NCBI RefSeq assembly: GCF_002934625.1
Contig: NZ_PTJD01000009.1
Location: forward strand, 62,001 to 126,000
Origin: Kineococcus xinjiangensis
Lineage (GTDB): Bacteria > Actinomycetota > Actinomycetes > Actinomycetales > Kineococcaceae
Length of the DNA: 64,000 nt
Reading direction: 5' to 3'
Position 1 is the first letter of the stretch; each line of letters opens with the position of its first letter. The notes beneath the pieces are model-generated. The model did no database searches, was not told where the DNA came from, and saw only the letters and a program-made list of their open reading frames with translations. Of the stretch, positions 34,801-43,508 are shown piece after piece. Both the position numbers and the translations under genes were made by a program.

Positions 34801-35369
34801 CGGTGTCACGGCTGTCCTACGCCGGGCTGCTGCACTCCCACGACAGCGCCGCCGGCCGCCGCGTCGCCGGCGTCGAACCGGGCCTGCACGTCGCCCGCGT
34901 CGCCCACGACGGGCGCACGACGTCCTCACCGGAGGAGGCCGACGCCGTCGCGGAGGTCGTCGCGGGGCTGGTGGGCCGCGACTGGCACGACGGCGGGTCC
35001 ACCCGGCCCCTCACCGCGCAGGACGTGCTCGTCGTGGCGCCCTACAACGTGCAGGTGCGGCTGGTGCAGCAGCGCCTCGCCGCTGCGGGGCTGGACGGCG
35101 CGCGCGTCGGCACCGTGGACCGCTTCCAGGGGCAGGAGGCGCCCGTGGTGGTGGCGACCATGACGTCGTCGTCGGCGACCGACCTGCCGCGCGGGCTGGA
35201 GTTCCTGCTCTCCCGCAACCGGCTCAACGTGGCGCTCTCCCGCGCGCAGGCCGTCGCGGTGCTCGTCTGCTCGCCGCGGCTGGTCGCCGCCGACGTGCGC
35301 ACCGTGACGGCGCTGCGGCTCGTCTCGGGGATGCTCGGCCTGCTCCGGCAGGGCCGCCCCTGGGCGTGA
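31803..35369 (+). CDS. TM0106-family RecB-like nuclease fused to SF1 (DNA2/UPF1-type) helicase
   Basis: 1188 residues. The N-terminus (1 to about 310) is a RecB-like nuclease: SPTDLVDLLECEHRSALRHAL at the start and KLARHARPAAVVQLTAYAQAL for the nuclease core. Cys near 21 and the trio CAACAFATAC near 231-240 could hold an Fe-S cluster as in Cas4/AddB. Next is an RNase H-like segment (VFFDMEGDPYALGGRGLEYLFG, about 338-560, ending NEDDCVSTHRLFRWL). The helicase follows with Walker A GPPGAGKTYLAGE (about 811), Walker B LLVDEAGQFALADAL, GDPQQLPQV and QGQEAPVVVATM. It is probably a DNA repair or foreign-DNA processing enzyme. GGAGG lies 4 nt before the GTG. Confidence 0.88.
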   Translation: MLIPGDGPIISPTDLVDLLECEHRSALRHALALGLEGAVQPTDKPDQLVLAHGLEHERTVLERFRRVFGDDGIAVIEQPAPTRPSYEAAAAATAAALAGGVPVVYQGVLMETTPGGTLAGRADFLVSTAFDPDTGARRPGAEAVHEPWDTKLARHARPAAVVQLTAYAQALAATTGRAPERMHLWLGDGGRETLRVGDFTDVVDDLRRRLLQRLAAPAALPERTWAEERPACAACAFATACTTGREADRDLSLVAGLRSDQRRTLVAAGIPTIDALAAAAPDDKPEEMSRGTWTSLRLQAALQVRRDTTRTPRNPDGKMLVEVVSPSALAALPAPDPGDVFFDMEGDPYALGGRGLEYLFGAVVLDGEWVEGDELELDLPVERFVEFWAHDRGEEKRAFEEFVDFATARLAAHPGAHVYHYAPYETIALKRLAAQHGTREEAVADLLRAGAFVDLYAVVRKGLRVSASSYSIKYLEPLYMPQARSGDVKKATDSIEVYEKFVAARRLGDETAAKTALDSIAAYNEDDCVSTHRLFRWLHRLREQEGIEPAPALEVDPEVLAAMEERRLAREERAAALAAITGPLLDGLPDDEDEWDADQRARAVLASAAGYHRREMDPEWWDFFRRLEQPLSDLETDSACAVPVSWRAEPWVEPAGRTRNHKRTLHARCNPERPHPFAPDQGVRLLYLDGGTASTRGATVVSAEGADLELLESVAPAAFTGGTEVPVAVLPGDPVKPAPKDAAVEDLARQVATALPGLPRRCGVDLLRRTPPRLVGGRALPRAADHDGDLVRAVIAAVDALDSSTLAVQGPPGAGKTYLAGELVRHLVERGRTVGVTSTSHRAVENVLAAAAEAARRAGVEVPAAKRPQGKPLADVPWEQPKDTKGLVRFRDEHPGGHLVGGTAWTFSAPEMRANPVDVLLVDEAGQFALADALAVSTAADDLVLLGDPQQLPQVVQGTHPHGADASALGHLIGDADTVPEELGYFLDVSRRMHPQVCAPVSRLSYAGLLHSHDSAAGRRVAGVEPGLHVARVAHDGRTTSSPEEADAVAEVVAGLVGRDWHDGGSTRPLTAQDVLVVAPYNVQVRLVQQRLAAAGLDGARVGTVDRFQGQEAPVVVATMTSSSATDLPRGLEFLLSRNRLNVALSRAQAVAVLVCSPRLVAADVRTVTALRLVSGMLGLLRQGRPWA

Positions 35370-35388
35370 CGCCGGGCTCGCGCCGCCG

Positions 35389-36927
35389 TCAGGACGCGAG
35401 GGCGGGCACGGCCTCCCCGGCGGGCTCGGCGTCGGCGGCGTCCCCGCGGACGCGGCGGGCCAGCGCCACCAGGTCCACCTCGGGGATCAGCCGCTCGTTG
35501 CCGCCGACGCGCACCAGCGGCGCGGAGTGCAGCGTCTGCGGCGGCGTGCGCTGCCCGTCCGCTCCCGCCGGCTCCTGCCACGTGAGGGGATCGATGGAGC
35601 GCAGCGCGTCCACCGCGAAGCCGATCTGCTCGCCGTCGACCTTCACGAGCAGCAGGCACGTCGCCGGGCCGACCGGGGCGGCCCGCCTGCCCAGCAGCAT
35701 CGCCGTGCACAGCACCGGAACGGCGCCGCTGCGGTGCAGCACGATGCCCAGCACCTCCCCGCCCACACCCGTCGGAGTCCAGGTCTCGGGGAACGGCAGG
35801 ATCTCCGCGACCTGCTCCAGCGGGGTGCACACGTCCACCCCGAGGGAGTACGTCAGGTAGGACGGGCCGCGGCCGGCGGGGGAGCCGGCGCCCCCGCTCC
35901 CCGCGGCGGGGTCGGGGCCACCGGGAAGCGGCTGGACCGTCGACGTGTTCACGCTGCCGTAGGCGCGCAGGTCCGCGTCGTCGCGCAGCGCCCGACCGTC
36001 CAGGACGAGGCACTGGCCGAACCGCTCGGTCTGCACCATCCCGGCGATGAGCTCGGGGCGGCACATCGAGAACGCCGGCACGGGCAGGACCGCGTCGGGC
36101 TCCACCGCGACGATGTCGAGGACCGCGCTGAGCGCGAGGACGACGTAGCCGCGGCCGAGGTCGAGCACCAGCCCGGCGCCGGAGGCCACCTCCTCGGCGG
36201 GGAGCCTCCCCAGGCCGAGCACCGTGAGCGGGTCCACCACCGCGACCTCCCGGTCGCCGTAGTCGCGCACCCCCCGGCACACCTCGCTGTCGAGCACGGA
36301 GGGGCGGGGCACGGAACCGGCCAGCGTCGTGTGGACGTGGGCGGCGTCCATCGCGAGCACCCGGTCGCCGCAGCGCAGCAGGGTGAGCGTGCGCCGGGCA
36401 CCGGTGCCGCTCCCCGTGCCGGTGCCCGCGCCGACCACGGCGCCGCCGGCCTGGTGCGCGGGTTCCGCCACGCTCGGCACACCGGGCAGGTCGAGGAGGC
36501 GGGCGACGTCGAGGACGCTGACGACGTCGCCGTCGACGGGGTGGCGGAAGGACGCGGAGAACAGCAGCGGGTCGCCCTGGGCGCCCACCGCGTGCAGCTC
36601 GCCCTCGGGCAGGGGGGTGATGCCGCGCAGCCGGTCGCCGACGATGCCCAGCAGCCGGCCGCCGTGGGCGAGGATGACGACGACCCGGTCCCCGGACAGG
36701 TCCGACCCGCCGCCGAGGCGCGCGCGCAGGTCCAGCACCGGAACCGGCAGCTCCCGCAGCACCATGGCGCCCAGCAGACCGGGCGACGTCACCGGCAGGG
36801 CGGAGAACTCCGCCGGGCACGGCACGACCTCGCGCAGGGCGGACAGCGGCAGCGCCACCTCCATGCCGGCGAGGGAGAGCAGGCCGTAGACGACGGCGCC
36901 GGAGCCCGGCGCGGCGACGTCAGGCAC
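35389..36927 (-). CDS. Triple CheW-domain chemotaxis coupling protein
   Basis: 512 residues with three CheW-like halves: about 12-148 ([52 protein letters not shown]), 180-325 ([38 protein letters not shown]) and 365-490 ([47 protein letters not shown]). Gly/Thr/Ser linkers separate them. CheW links receptors to the CheA kinase; three copies could bridge several receptors. Its GTG overlaps the stop of the PAS receptor gene by 8 nt (GTGCCTGA), so receptor and coupler are made together. No cheA, cheY or methylation genes are nearby. Confidence 0.85.
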   Translation of the reverse strand: MPDVAAPGSGAVVYGLLSLAGMEVALPLSALREVVPCPAEFSALPVTSPGLLGAMVLRELPVPVLDLRARLGGGSDLSGDRVVVILAHGGRLLGIVGDRLRGITPLPEGELHAVGAQGDPLLFSASFRHPVDGDVVSVLDVARLLDLPGVPSVAEPAHQAGGAVVGAGTGTGSGTGARRTLTLLRCGDRVLAMDAAHVHTTLAGSVPRPSVLDSEVCRGVRDYGDREVAVVDPLTVLGLGRLPAEEVASGAGLVLDLGRGYVVLALSAVLDIVAVEPDAVLPVPAFSMCRPELIAGMVQTERFGQCLVLDGRALRDDADLRAYGSVNTSTVQPLPGGPDPAAGSGGAGSPAGRGPSYLTYSLGVDVCTPLEQVAEILPFPETWTPTGVGGEVLGIVLHRSGAVPVLCTAMLLGRRAAPVGPATCLLLVKVDGEQIGFAVDALRSIDPLTWQEPAGADGQRTPPQTLHSAPLVRVGGNERLIPEVDLVALARRVRGDAADAEPAGEAVPALAS

Positions 36928-39376
36928 GGGCGGCGGGCGGGGAGAACTCGCTGATCAGCGCGTTCACCGTCTGCGAGACCTCCTCCTGCAGGCGGGTGCA
37001 GTCGGAGATCGTGCGCACCGCGTCGTTGGTCTTGGCCACGCTGGAGACGATCCGCTCGAACGCCTGCTCCGCGCGCTTGGAGACCTCCGAGCCCTGGTCG
37101 ACGCGCTCCTCGGACTCCTCGATCAGCTTGGCGATCTGCTGCGCGGCCTCGGAGGAGCGCTCGGCGAGCTTGCGGACCTCACCGGCCACGATGGAGAACC
37201 CGATGCCGTGCTCGCCGGCGCGGGCGGCCTCGATGGAGGCGTTGAAGGCCAGCAGGTTCGTCTGGCTGGCGATCTCGCCCATCACCCGGACGATCTTGCT
37301 GATGGAGTGCGAGGAGCGCTGGATGAGCTGGATGGCCTCCAGCGACGCACGCAGCGCCTCCACGCCGTCCTCGGCGTTGGAGTGGGTCTCCTGCGCGAGC
37401 TCCGTCGCCACGGAGGAGCTGACGCTGATGTTCTCGATCGAGCCGGTCAGGCTGCGGACGGCCTTCGTCATGGCCTCCGTGCTCTGCAGGAGGCGCTTCT
37501 CGCGCTCGATGTCGTCGCTGATGTCGAAGGCGTACTTCACGACCTTCACGACCGTGCCGGTGAGGTTGCGCACCGGGGCGTAGGAGGCCTGGATGTGCAC
37601 GTCGCGGCCGTACTTGCCGAGGCGGTGGAACCGGCCCTCGATGAACTCCCCGTCGGCCAGGCGCATCCAGAAGTCGCGGTACTCCGGGGAGCGCACGTAG
37701 TCCTGGGAGCAGAAGGTGCTGTGGTGCTGGCCGACGATCTCGCGCAGCGAGTACCCCATCGTCCGCAGGAAGTTGTCGTTGGCGGTGAGGACGTTGCCGT
37801 CGAGGTCGAACTCGACGGACGCCTGGGAGCGGTCCACGGCCGACATCCGGCTGTCGACCTCGGCGGCGGTGAGCTTGGCGGCGGTGACGTCGGAGGCGAA
37901 CTTCACGATCTTCAGGACGGTGCCGTCGTCGTCGAGGATCGGGTTGTACGTCGCCTGCAGCCAGATCTCCCGCCCGCCCTTGGCGAAGCGGCGGTACTCC
38001 CCGGACTCGAACTCCCCGGCGCCGAGGCGCTCCCAGAAGTCGGCGTACTCCTGGGTGGCGGTGTGGGCGGGGTCGCAGAAGATGCGGTGGTGCTTGCCGA
38101 CGACCTCGTGGGCGGTGTAGCCCATCGCGTCGAGGAAGTTGCGGTTGGCGGCGAGGACCCTGCCCTGCACGTCGAACTCGATGACGGCCTGGGCGCGGTC
38201 GACGGCGGTGACCTTGCCGACGTACTCGGCGGTCGCGTGCTTGGCGGCGGTGACGTCGGAGGCGAACTTCACGATCTTCAGGACGGATCCGTCGACGTCG
38301 AGGATCGGGTTGTACGTCGCCTGCAGCCAGAGCGGGCGCCCGCCCTTGGCGACGCGCCTGTACTCCCCGGACTCGAACTGCCCGGCCCCGAGGCGCTCCC
38401 AGAACTCCTTGTAGGCGAACGAGGCGGCCAGCTCCGGGTCGCAGAACATGCGGTGGTGCTTGCCCTGGACCTCGGCCAGCGAGTAGCCGGTGGCGGCGAG
38501 GAAGTTCTTGTTGGCGGTGAGGATCCGGCCGTCGACGCTGAACTCGATGACGGCCTGCGCGCGCTCGATGGCGGTGATCTTGCCCAGGTGGTCGAGGGTG
38601 CCGCGCTTGGCGGCGGTGATGTCGGAGGCGAACTTCACGATCTTCAGGACGGTGCCCTCGCCGTCGAGGATCGGGTTGTACGTCGCCTGCAGCCAGATCT
38701 CCCGCCCGCCCTTGGCGATGCGGCGGTGCTCCCCGGCCACGAACTCCCCGGCCCCCAGCTTCCGCCAGAACTGCGCGTACTCCTCGGAGGCGGCGTAGGC
38801 GGGGTCGCAGAACATGCGGTGGTGCCGGCCGGCGACCTCCTCGAGGGAGTAGCCCACGGTGTCGAGGAAGTTCTGGTTCGCCGCGAGGATCCGGCCCTGC
38901 AGGTCGAACTCGATGCGGGCCTGCGAGCGGTCCACGGCGGCGGCGATGCCCCGGGTCTCCGTCAGCACCCGGTCCGGCTCGGTGACGTCGTCGGCGACGA
39001 GGAGGACCTGCGGCACGGCGCGCGGCGCACCCGGTAGGGCACCCACGGTGGCGCAGAGCGTGCGGACGTCGCCGTCGGCGGTGCGCAGCAGCAGCGGCAG
39101 CCGCACGGACGCGCCCTCGCACGCGGCAGCCACGGCGTCGGCGAGGCTGCCCGCGCCCGAACCCGCCGCGGCGCTCAGCAGCTCGTCGGCGACCAGCGCG
39201 GTGACGTCCCCGGCGTCGCGGCCGGCGACGGCGCAGAACCGCTCGTTGGCGGAGACCAGCGCCCGCGTCGCACCGTCCAGCACCACGAGGAGGCGCTCCT
39301 GCACCGCCCGGGCCGCCAGGGCGCGGGCCAGGCCGGCGTCCAGCTCGGACGGGTCGAAGACGTTCTGGTTCGTCAT
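36920..39376 (-). CDS. Soluble methyl-accepting chemotaxis protein with multiple PAS domains
   Basis: 818 residues with no membrane helix, so it is a cytosolic receptor. One divergent PAS domain (about 25-135) is followed by four very similar PAS/PAC units of about 122 residues (from about 150, 275, 397 and 519), each with GYSLxEVxGxHHxMFCDP and [25 protein letters not shown] in the first three. The first three of these four match best even in DNA. The C-terminal signalling part (about 650-810) has the MCP hairpin tip [44 protein letters not shown] domains of this group (PAS_3/PAS_9 like) often bind haem or flavin, which suggests redox or oxygen sensing. GGAGG precedes the ATG by 11 nt. Confidence 0.9.
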   Translation of the reverse strand: MTNQNVFDPSELDAGLARALAARAVQERLLVVLDGATRALVSANERFCAVAGRDAGDVTALVADELLSAAAGSGAGSLADAVAAACEGASVRLPLLLRTADGDVRTLCATVGALPGAPRAVPQVLLVADDVTEPDRVLTETRGIAAAVDRSQARIEFDLQGRILAANQNFLDTVGYSLEEVAGRHHRMFCDPAYAASEEYAQFWRKLGAGEFVAGEHRRIAKGGREIWLQATYNPILDGEGTVLKIVKFASDITAAKRGTLDHLGKITAIERAQAVIEFSVDGRILTANKNFLAATGYSLAEVQGKHHRMFCDPELAASFAYKEFWERLGAGQFESGEYRRVAKGGRPLWLQATYNPILDVDGSVLKIVKFASDVTAAKHATAEYVGKVTAVDRAQAVIEFDVQGRVLAANRNFLDAMGYTAHEVVGKHHRIFCDPAHTATQEYADFWERLGAGEFESGEYRRFAKGGREIWLQATYNPILDDDGTVLKIVKFASDVTAAKLTAAEVDSRMSAVDRSQASVEFDLDGNVLTANDNFLRTMGYSLREIVGQHHSTFCSQDYVRSPEYRDFWMRLADGEFIEGRFHRLGKYGRDVHIQASYAPVRNLTGTVVKVVKYAFDISDDIEREKRLLQSTEAMTKAVRSLTGSIENISVSSSVATELAQETHSNAEDGVEALRASLEAIQLIQRSSHSISKIVRVMGEIASQTNLLAFNASIEAARAGEHGIGFSIVAGEVRKLAERSSEAAQQIAKLIEESEERVDQGSEVSKRAEQAFERIVSSVAKTNDAVRTISDCTRLQEEVSQTVNALISEFSPPAARA
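37870..38800. repeat. 366-bp tandem repeats encoding near-identical PAS units
   Basis: The block CGGAGGCGAACTTCACGATC recurs at 37891, 38257 and 38623, exactly 366 bp apart, with long identical stretches around it including a shared GATCGGGTTGTACGTCGCCT. Three of the PAS units are therefore recent tandem copies and could recombine in frame. Confidence 0.8.
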
Positions 39377-39447
39377 GCGGTTCCAGTCCTCCACTGCGTG
39401 GCGCGTGACGCTGCCGTCACGCGGCGGCCCGGCCGGGCCTTCCCCCC

Positions 39448-39475
39448 TCATCGGCAACACCGGTTGCGGTCTTGA
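39448..39475 (-). promoter_or_regulatory. Sigma-28 (FliA/WhiG)-type promoter of the PAS receptor operon
   Basis: On the minus strand TCAA is followed after 16 nt by GCCGATGA, close to TAAA-N15/16-GCCGATAA of the motility and development sigma factor. It lies 72 nt upstream of the ATG. Its spacer contains GCAAC-ACCG-GTTGC (39454-39467). Confidence 0.6.
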
Positions 39476-39525
39476 GCCGATCGGGTGACCGGACTTCCCG
39501 CGCGGTGCGGCGACGAGGGCGGTGG

Positions 39526-40383
39526 CTACGGCGCGGGTGCGGGGCGGGTCGACTCCAGGAGGGCGACGACCTCGTCGGCCAGCTGCCGCAGGACCGCCAG
39601 GTCCTCCTCGCCGAAGCCGTCCCGGGGCGCGCCGATGATGCAGTGCGAGCCGATGACCTGGCCGCGGGAGGTGACCAGCGGCACGCCCGCGTAGAAGGCC
39701 ACCCCGTCGTTCTCCACGAGCGGGTTGGCGCGCTGCACCACGTCACCGGTCGCGTCCGGCACCACGTACGGCTCGCGGGTGCGGACCATGGTCGCGCAGA
39801 AGGACCACTCCACCGGGGTGCCCTGCACCTCCGCCAGCCACCCGCTCAGCCCGTGGCTGCCCGCGAAGTACTGCGCGTCCTCCAGCACGATGCTGACCAG
39901 CCCGATGGCCGCGCCGAAGCGGTCCGCGGCGCGGCGGGCGGCGTCGTCGAGGCGGCTGCGGGCCTCCGGGGAGAACAGGTCCAGGCCCGCGACCTCGCTC
40001 ATGCGGTCATCGCTCGGGGGGCGGTTGCGCAGGAGCTTCTCCAGCGTCCGCCGCCCCGGGTCGAAGCTGCGCTCGCCGTCCTCGTCGCCGCCCGGCCGCG
40101 CGGCCAGCGCGCGGTAGCTGCGGGTGCGCACGCCCAGGGCGATCCCCACGGTGCCGATGCGGCCCGGCTCCGCGCTCAGGGCGTCGGCCAGCGCCTCCAG
40201 CCGCTCCACCGGCAGCAGGGACGCCGCCGGCTCGACGCCGACCCGCTCGCAGACCCGCACCCACACGGCGTCGGCGTCCGGTCCGGCGGCGCGGCGCACC
40301 GCGGCGCGGAACTCGTCGCCCGTGGGCGCGGAGAGGCCGTGGCTGCGCAGACGCGGCAGCGGAGACGGAGGGGCCGGGACCAT
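39526..40383 (-). CDS. GAF-domain signalling protein
   Basis: 285 residues. A helical N-terminal domain (about 20-110, including [30 protein letters not shown]) is followed by a GAF domain (about 130-280): [56 protein letters not shown] and [22 protein letters not shown]. It is a stand-alone sensor without an output domain; GAF ligands vary (cyclic nucleotides, redox groups). It resembles the GAF gene at 61114 in this window. The promoter TCAA-N16-GCCGACGA just upstream suggests shared expression with the chemoreceptor, and its -10 sits 7 nt before the ATG. Confidence 0.8.
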   Translation of the reverse strand: MVPAPPSPLPRLRSHGLSAPTGDEFRAAVRRAAGPDADAVWVRVCERVGVEPAASLLPVERLEALADALSAEPGRIGTVGIALGVRTRSYRALAARPGGDEDGERSFDPGRRTLEKLLRNRPPSDDRMSEVAGLDLFSPEARSRLDDAARRAADRFGAAIGLVSIVLEDAQYFAGSHGLSGWLAEVQGTPVEWSFCATMVRTREPYVVPDATGDVVQRANPLVENDGVAFYAGVPLVTSRGQVIGSHCIIGAPRDGFGEEDLAVLRQLADEVVALLESTRPAPAP

Positions 40384-40390
40384 GCCGTGG

Positions 40391-40418
40391 TCGTCGGCAG
40401 GATCGGGCGGGAGCTTGA
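40391..40418 (-). promoter_or_regulatory. Sigma-28-type promoter of the GAF gene
   Basis: On the minus strand TCAA-N16-GCCGACGA, the same bases and spacing as the promoter of the PAS receptor operon. The -10 ends 7 nt before the ATG, so the mRNA is probably leaderless. Confidence 0.55.
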
Positions 40419-40443
40419 GGCGGAGGCTCGGGGGCGGGGCGGT

Positions 40444-40599
40444 TCAGCCGCCGGCTCCCCCGTCGTCGCGGGCGGCCGACCCCCCGCCGCGCAGGATCGT
40501 GACGACCACCAGGACCAGCATCCCCAGGACCGTCAGCGGGGCGAGGACGAGCACCCCCAGCACCACCACGACGAGGACGACCAGGGCAGCACCGTCCAC
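40444..40599 (-). CDS. Very small membrane protein
   Basis: 51 residues, not recognised. Two hydrophobic stretches (LVVLVVVVLGVLVLAPLTVLGMLVLVVVTIL, about 6-36) are followed by a polar tail (RGGGSAARDDGGAGG). GTG at 40599 is preceded by GGAGGAGCGC, a strong ribosome site, which is the main support. It lies between the MFS exporter and the GAF gene on the same strand. No function is suggested. Confidence 0.5.
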   Translation of the reverse strand: MDGAALVVLVVVVLGVLVLAPLTVLGMLVLVVVTILRGGGSAARDDGGAGG

Positions 40600-40709
40600 G
40601 CGCTCCTCCTCACCACCCGAGACACCACCCGCGATCCGGCGCCCACCGTACTGAGCCGCGGCGGGCGCGGCCCCGGCGCCCGGCACCGGCACGGCGGGCG
40701 GCACGGCGG

Positions 40710-42113
40710 TCAGCGCGCCCGGCCGGCCAGCACCGCTCCCGCCAGCGCCGCCGCCACCGCCACCGCGAACCCCGCCGCGTACGCGGCCGGATCACGCGCC
40801 CCCAAGGCCCCCAGCACCGCCCCGCTCACCGCCAGCGCCAGCGTCGCCAGCAGCGAGTCGCTGATCTGCAGGGCCGAGCTGTTGCGGCCCTGCAGCGCCG
40901 GCGGGGACATCTCCAGCACCAGCACCGACGTCGTCGGGTAGGCCACCCCCGTCCCGACCCCCGCGAGCAGCCACCCCGCCAGCGCCACCGGCACCGGCAC
41001 CGCGGGCAGCAGCGCCGTCGCCGCCACCGCGATGCCCAGCGCCTGCAGCCCCAGCCCCAGCCGCAGCAGCCCCGAGCGGTCGCCGCCGGCGTGCCGGCCC
41101 TGCCACCACGACCCCGCCGACCAGCCGAGCGCACCCGCGGTCAGCACCAGCCCTGCCACGGCCGCGGACAGGTGCCGCTGCTGGACGAGCAGCAGCGGCA
41201 GGAACACCTCGGCAGCGGTGAACCCCGCGAACACCAGCCCGCGCAGCACCACCACCGACGGCAGGCCGCGGCGCAGCAGCAGCGTCCCCGCCGGCAGCAG
41301 CCGGGGAGCGCTCACCGCCACCAGCGCCAGCGCCGCCACGGCCAGCAGCACCCCCTGCGCCCCGCCCCGCTCCCCCGCCAGGTGCAGGGCGGCCGCACCG
41401 ACGGCGAGGGCGGCGGCCCAGCCCAGGCGGGGCACCGCGCCACTCCCCCGGACCGGGACGGCCCCGCCGGCCTGACCTGCGACCACGGGCCCGGCGACCA
41501 CGGGGAGGGCGGCCACGGGCGCGGCGGGGACGCGGGGCAGCACCGCCACCGCCGCGGCGACCGCCAGCGGAGGCACCCCCAGGAACACCCAGCGCCAGCT
41601 CAGCTGCTCCGCGACGAGCCCGCTGACCGCCGGGCCCACCATCGCCGGCAGGACCCACGCCGCAGCCATCGCCGCGAACACCCGCGGGCGCTGCGACGGG
41701 TCGAACGTGCGGCCCACCACCACGTAGACCGCCACGATGAGCATCCCGCCGCCCAGCCCCTGCAGCGCGCGCCCCGCGGCCAGCACCGCCATCGACGGCG
41801 CCAGACCCGCCACCAGCAGCCCCGCCACGAACAGCGCCAGGCCCAGCGCCAGCGGTCGGCGCGGCCCCGCGGCGTCCCCCGCCAGGCCGCCGGCCACCAC
41901 GCCGACGATGTTCGCCGCCAGGGGCGCCGCGAACGCCAGCGCGTACAGGTGCAGACCGCCCAGCGCCGCCGCCACCACGGGCATCGCCGTCCCCACCGCC
42001 ACCGCCTCGAACGCAGCGGTGCCGATGAGGGTGACGATGCCCAGGGTCAGTGCCCTGTGCCGGGCGCTCCAGATGCCCGGCAGGGCGGGGGCGGAGGCGT
42101 TCGTCGCGGTCAC
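40710..42113 (-). CDS. MFS exporter, predicted SoxR target
   Basis: 467 residues, about 13 membrane helices. It resembles drug-export MFS proteins: helix 1 region LTLGIVTLIGTAAFEAVAVGTAMPVVAAALGG, loop 2-3 AGDAAGPRRPLALGLALF and the motif C-like LQGLGGGMLIVAVYVVVGRTF in helix 5. It is divergent from soxR. The promoter is TTGACC-N19-TAGCGT with a GACCTC...GAGGTC dyad in the spacer, the layout SoxR needs to untwist the DNA, so redox-active compounds probably induce it. The GTG is 6 nt after the -10, so the message is leaderless. The substrate is likely a redox-cycling aromatic, by analogy. Confidence 0.82.
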   Translation of the reverse strand: MTATNASAPALPGIWSARHRALTLGIVTLIGTAAFEAVAVGTAMPVVAAALGGLHLYALAFAAPLAANIVGVVAGGLAGDAAGPRRPLALGLALFVAGLLVAGLAPSMAVLAAGRALQGLGGGMLIVAVYVVVGRTFDPSQRPRVFAAMAAAWVLPAMVGPAVSGLVAEQLSWRWVFLGVPPLAVAAAVAVLPRVPAAPVAALPVVAGPVVAGQAGGAVPVRGSGAVPRLGWAAALAVGAAALHLAGERGGAQGVLLAVAALALVAVSAPRLLPAGTLLLRRGLPSVVVLRGLVFAGFTAAEVFLPLLLVQQRHLSAAVAGLVLTAGALGWSAGSWWQGRHAGGDRSGLLRLGLGLQALGIAVAATALLPAVPVPVALAGWLLAGVGTGVAYPTTSVLVLEMSPPALQGRNSSALQISDSLLATLALAVSGAVLGALGARDPAAYAAGFAVAVAAALAGAVLAGRAR

Positions 42114-42119
42114 CCCCCG

Positions 42120-42150
42120 ACGCTAGGACCTCGACGGGACTTGAGGTCAA
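42120..42150 (-). promoter_or_regulatory. SoxR-type promoter/operator of the MFS exporter
   Basis: Minus strand: -35 TTGACC (42150-42145), 19-nt spacer, -10 TAGCGT (42125-42120). The dyad GACCTC-N10-GAGGTC fills the spacer. A 19-nt spacer is the MerR/SoxR hallmark. Confidence 0.75.
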
Positions 42151-42176
42151 CGCGATTCCCGGGCCATGCTCCCGGC

Positions 42177-42626
42177 GTGCGGGAGGACGACGGGCTCAGC
42201 GTGGGGGAGGTCTCCGCCCGCAGCGGGGTGGCCGTCTCCGCCCTGCACTACTACGAGCGCCGCGGCCTCATCACCAGCACCCGCACCGTCGGCAACCAGC
42301 GGCGCTACCCCCGCCACGTCCTGCGCCGCCTCGCGCTGCTGCGGGTCGCGCAGCGCCTCGGGCTGCCCCTGGCCCGGGTGGCGGACGCGTTCGCCACCCT
42401 CCCCGCCGACCGCGCCCCCAGCCGACGCGACTGGGAGCGGCTGTCCCGGGAGTGGCGCGCCGACCTCGACGAGCGGATCGCCGCCCTGGAGCGGCTGCGC
42501 GACGACGTGACCGGCTGCATCGGCTGCGGGTGCCTGTCCATGCGCACCTGCCGGGTGATGAACCCCGCAGACGCCGCCGCCGGGAGGGGGCCCGGCTCCA
42601 GCCTGCTGCGCGGGGCGGAGGACTGA
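42177..42626 (+). CDS. soxR: SoxR, redox-sensing MerR-family activator
   Basis: 149 residues. The MerR helix-turn-helix is at the start (LSVGEVSARSGVAVSALHYYERRGLITSTRTVGNQRRYPRHVLRRLALL), then the dimer helix, then the [2Fe-2S] ligand set CIGCGCLSMRTC (CX2CXCX5C, about residues 116-127), exact for SoxR. The protein is activated when the cluster is oxidised by redox-cycling compounds or superoxide. In actinobacteria its regulon usually comprises exporters and redox enzymes rather than soxS. Operators of matching form occur at the divergent MFS gene and at the PIG-L gene just downstream. The GTG at 42177 begins the conserved domain. Confidence 0.92.
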   Translation: MREDDGLSVGEVSARSGVAVSALHYYERRGLITSTRTVGNQRRYPRHVLRRLALLRVAQRLGLPLARVADAFATLPADRAPSRRDWERLSREWRADLDERIAALERLRDDVTGCIGCGCLSMRTCRVMNPADAAAGRGPGSSLLRGAED

Positions 42627-42674
42627 GCACCCCCGAGCACCGTCCGGGCGCCGGCGGCCCGGGGAGCGCGGCAC

Positions 42675-42705
42675 TTGACCTCGACGTCGGTCGAGGTCCC
42701 AGGCT
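42675..42705 (+). promoter_or_regulatory. SoxR-type promoter/operator of the PIG-L deacetylase gene
   Basis: TTGACC (42675-42680), 19-nt spacer, CAGGCT (42700-42705). The dyad GACCTCGAC-GTCG-GTCGAGGTC (42678-42699) has perfect 9-bp arms and is the same kind of site as that in front of the MFS exporter. The -10 is weak, as expected for an activator-dependent promoter. Confidence 0.7.
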
Positions 42706-42734
42706 GGTCCGTCCACCCACCCGGAGGAGATCCC

Positions 42735-43475
42735 ATGACCGCCGCCCCGCTGGACCCCCTGCCCACCGACTGGCAGCGCGCCCTGGCGATCGTCGCCCAC
42801 CCCGACGACGTCGAGTACGGCGCCGCCGCCGCGGTCGCCGCCTGGACGGCCGCGGGCAAGCATGTCGCCTACCTCCTCGTCACCCGCGGCGAGGCGGGCA
42901 TCGACACCCTGGCCCCCGCCGAGGCCGCCGTCCTGCGCGAGCGGGAGCAGCGGGCGAGCGCCGCTGTGGTGGGCGTGGCTGAGGTGGAGTTCCTCGACCA
43001 CGCCGACGGCGTCGTGGAGGCGGGCACCGCCCTGCGCCGCGACCTCGCCCGGGCGCTGCGCAGGCACCGCCCCGACCTGGTCCTCACCCTCAACCACCAC
43101 GACACCTGGGGACCCGGCTCGTGGAACACCCCCGACCACCGGGCCGTCGGGCGCAGCGTCCTCGACGCCGTGGGGGACGCCGGCAACCGGTGGATCTTCC
43201 CCGAGCTCACTGCGGAGGGCCTCGAGCCGTGGGCGGGGGTGCGCTACGTGGCGGTGTCGGGCTCCCCCTCGCCGACGCACGCCGTGGGCGTCGCGGACAC
43301 CCTGGAGCGGGGGATCGCCTCGCTGCTGGAGCACCGCACCTACCTGGAGGCCCTCGGCGGCGGCGCTCCCGAGGAGCAGGCGCGCGCCGTCTACGCGCAG
43401 GCCACGGCCGCGGCCGCCGGCCGGTTCGAGGGGGGCCCCGCCGTGGCGTTCGAACTGGCGCTGGGGCAGCGCTGA
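42735..43475 (+). CDS. PIG-L family deacetylase, predicted SoxR target
   Basis: 246 residues. Zinc-binding and catalytic motif [18 protein letters not shown] (about residues 18-35) with the AHPDD signature; second His in [14 protein letters not shown]. The family includes MshB and Mca, which deacetylate mycothiol precursors or mycothiol S-conjugates, and related GlcNAc deacetylases. Substrate is not fixed by sequence. The SoxR-type operator upstream suggests a role during redox stress, such as thiol-conjugate detoxification, and fits with the neighbouring exporter. ATG has GGAGGAG 6 nt upstream. Two small hairpins follow its stop. Confidence 0.85.
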   Translation: MTAAPLDPLPTDWQRALAIVAHPDDVEYGAAAAVAAWTAAGKHVAYLLVTRGEAGIDTLAPAEAAVLREREQRASAAVVGVAEVEFLDHADGVVEAGTALRRDLARALRRHRPDLVLTLNHHDTWGPGSWNTPDHRAVGRSVLDAVGDAGNRWIFPELTAEGLEPWAGVRYVAVSGSPSPTHAVGVADTLERGIASLLEHRTYLEALGGGAPEEQARAVYAQATAAAAGRFEGGPAVAFELALGQR

Positions 43476-43508
43476 CCCCACCCGCCCCCCCACCCACCCT
43501 CCCCACCC

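Noticed and set aside
31803-35369. Part of a phage-defence island
   Set aside because: The nuclease-helicase is a stand-alone gene among chemotaxis and regulatory genes, with no methylase, integrase or other defence genes next to it.
5439-36927. Identical GTGCCTGA overlaps at 5439-5446 and 36920-36927 as a shared regulatory element
   Set aside because: Both simply combine a GTG start, a Pro codon and TGA; coincidence of common coupling geometry is sufficient.
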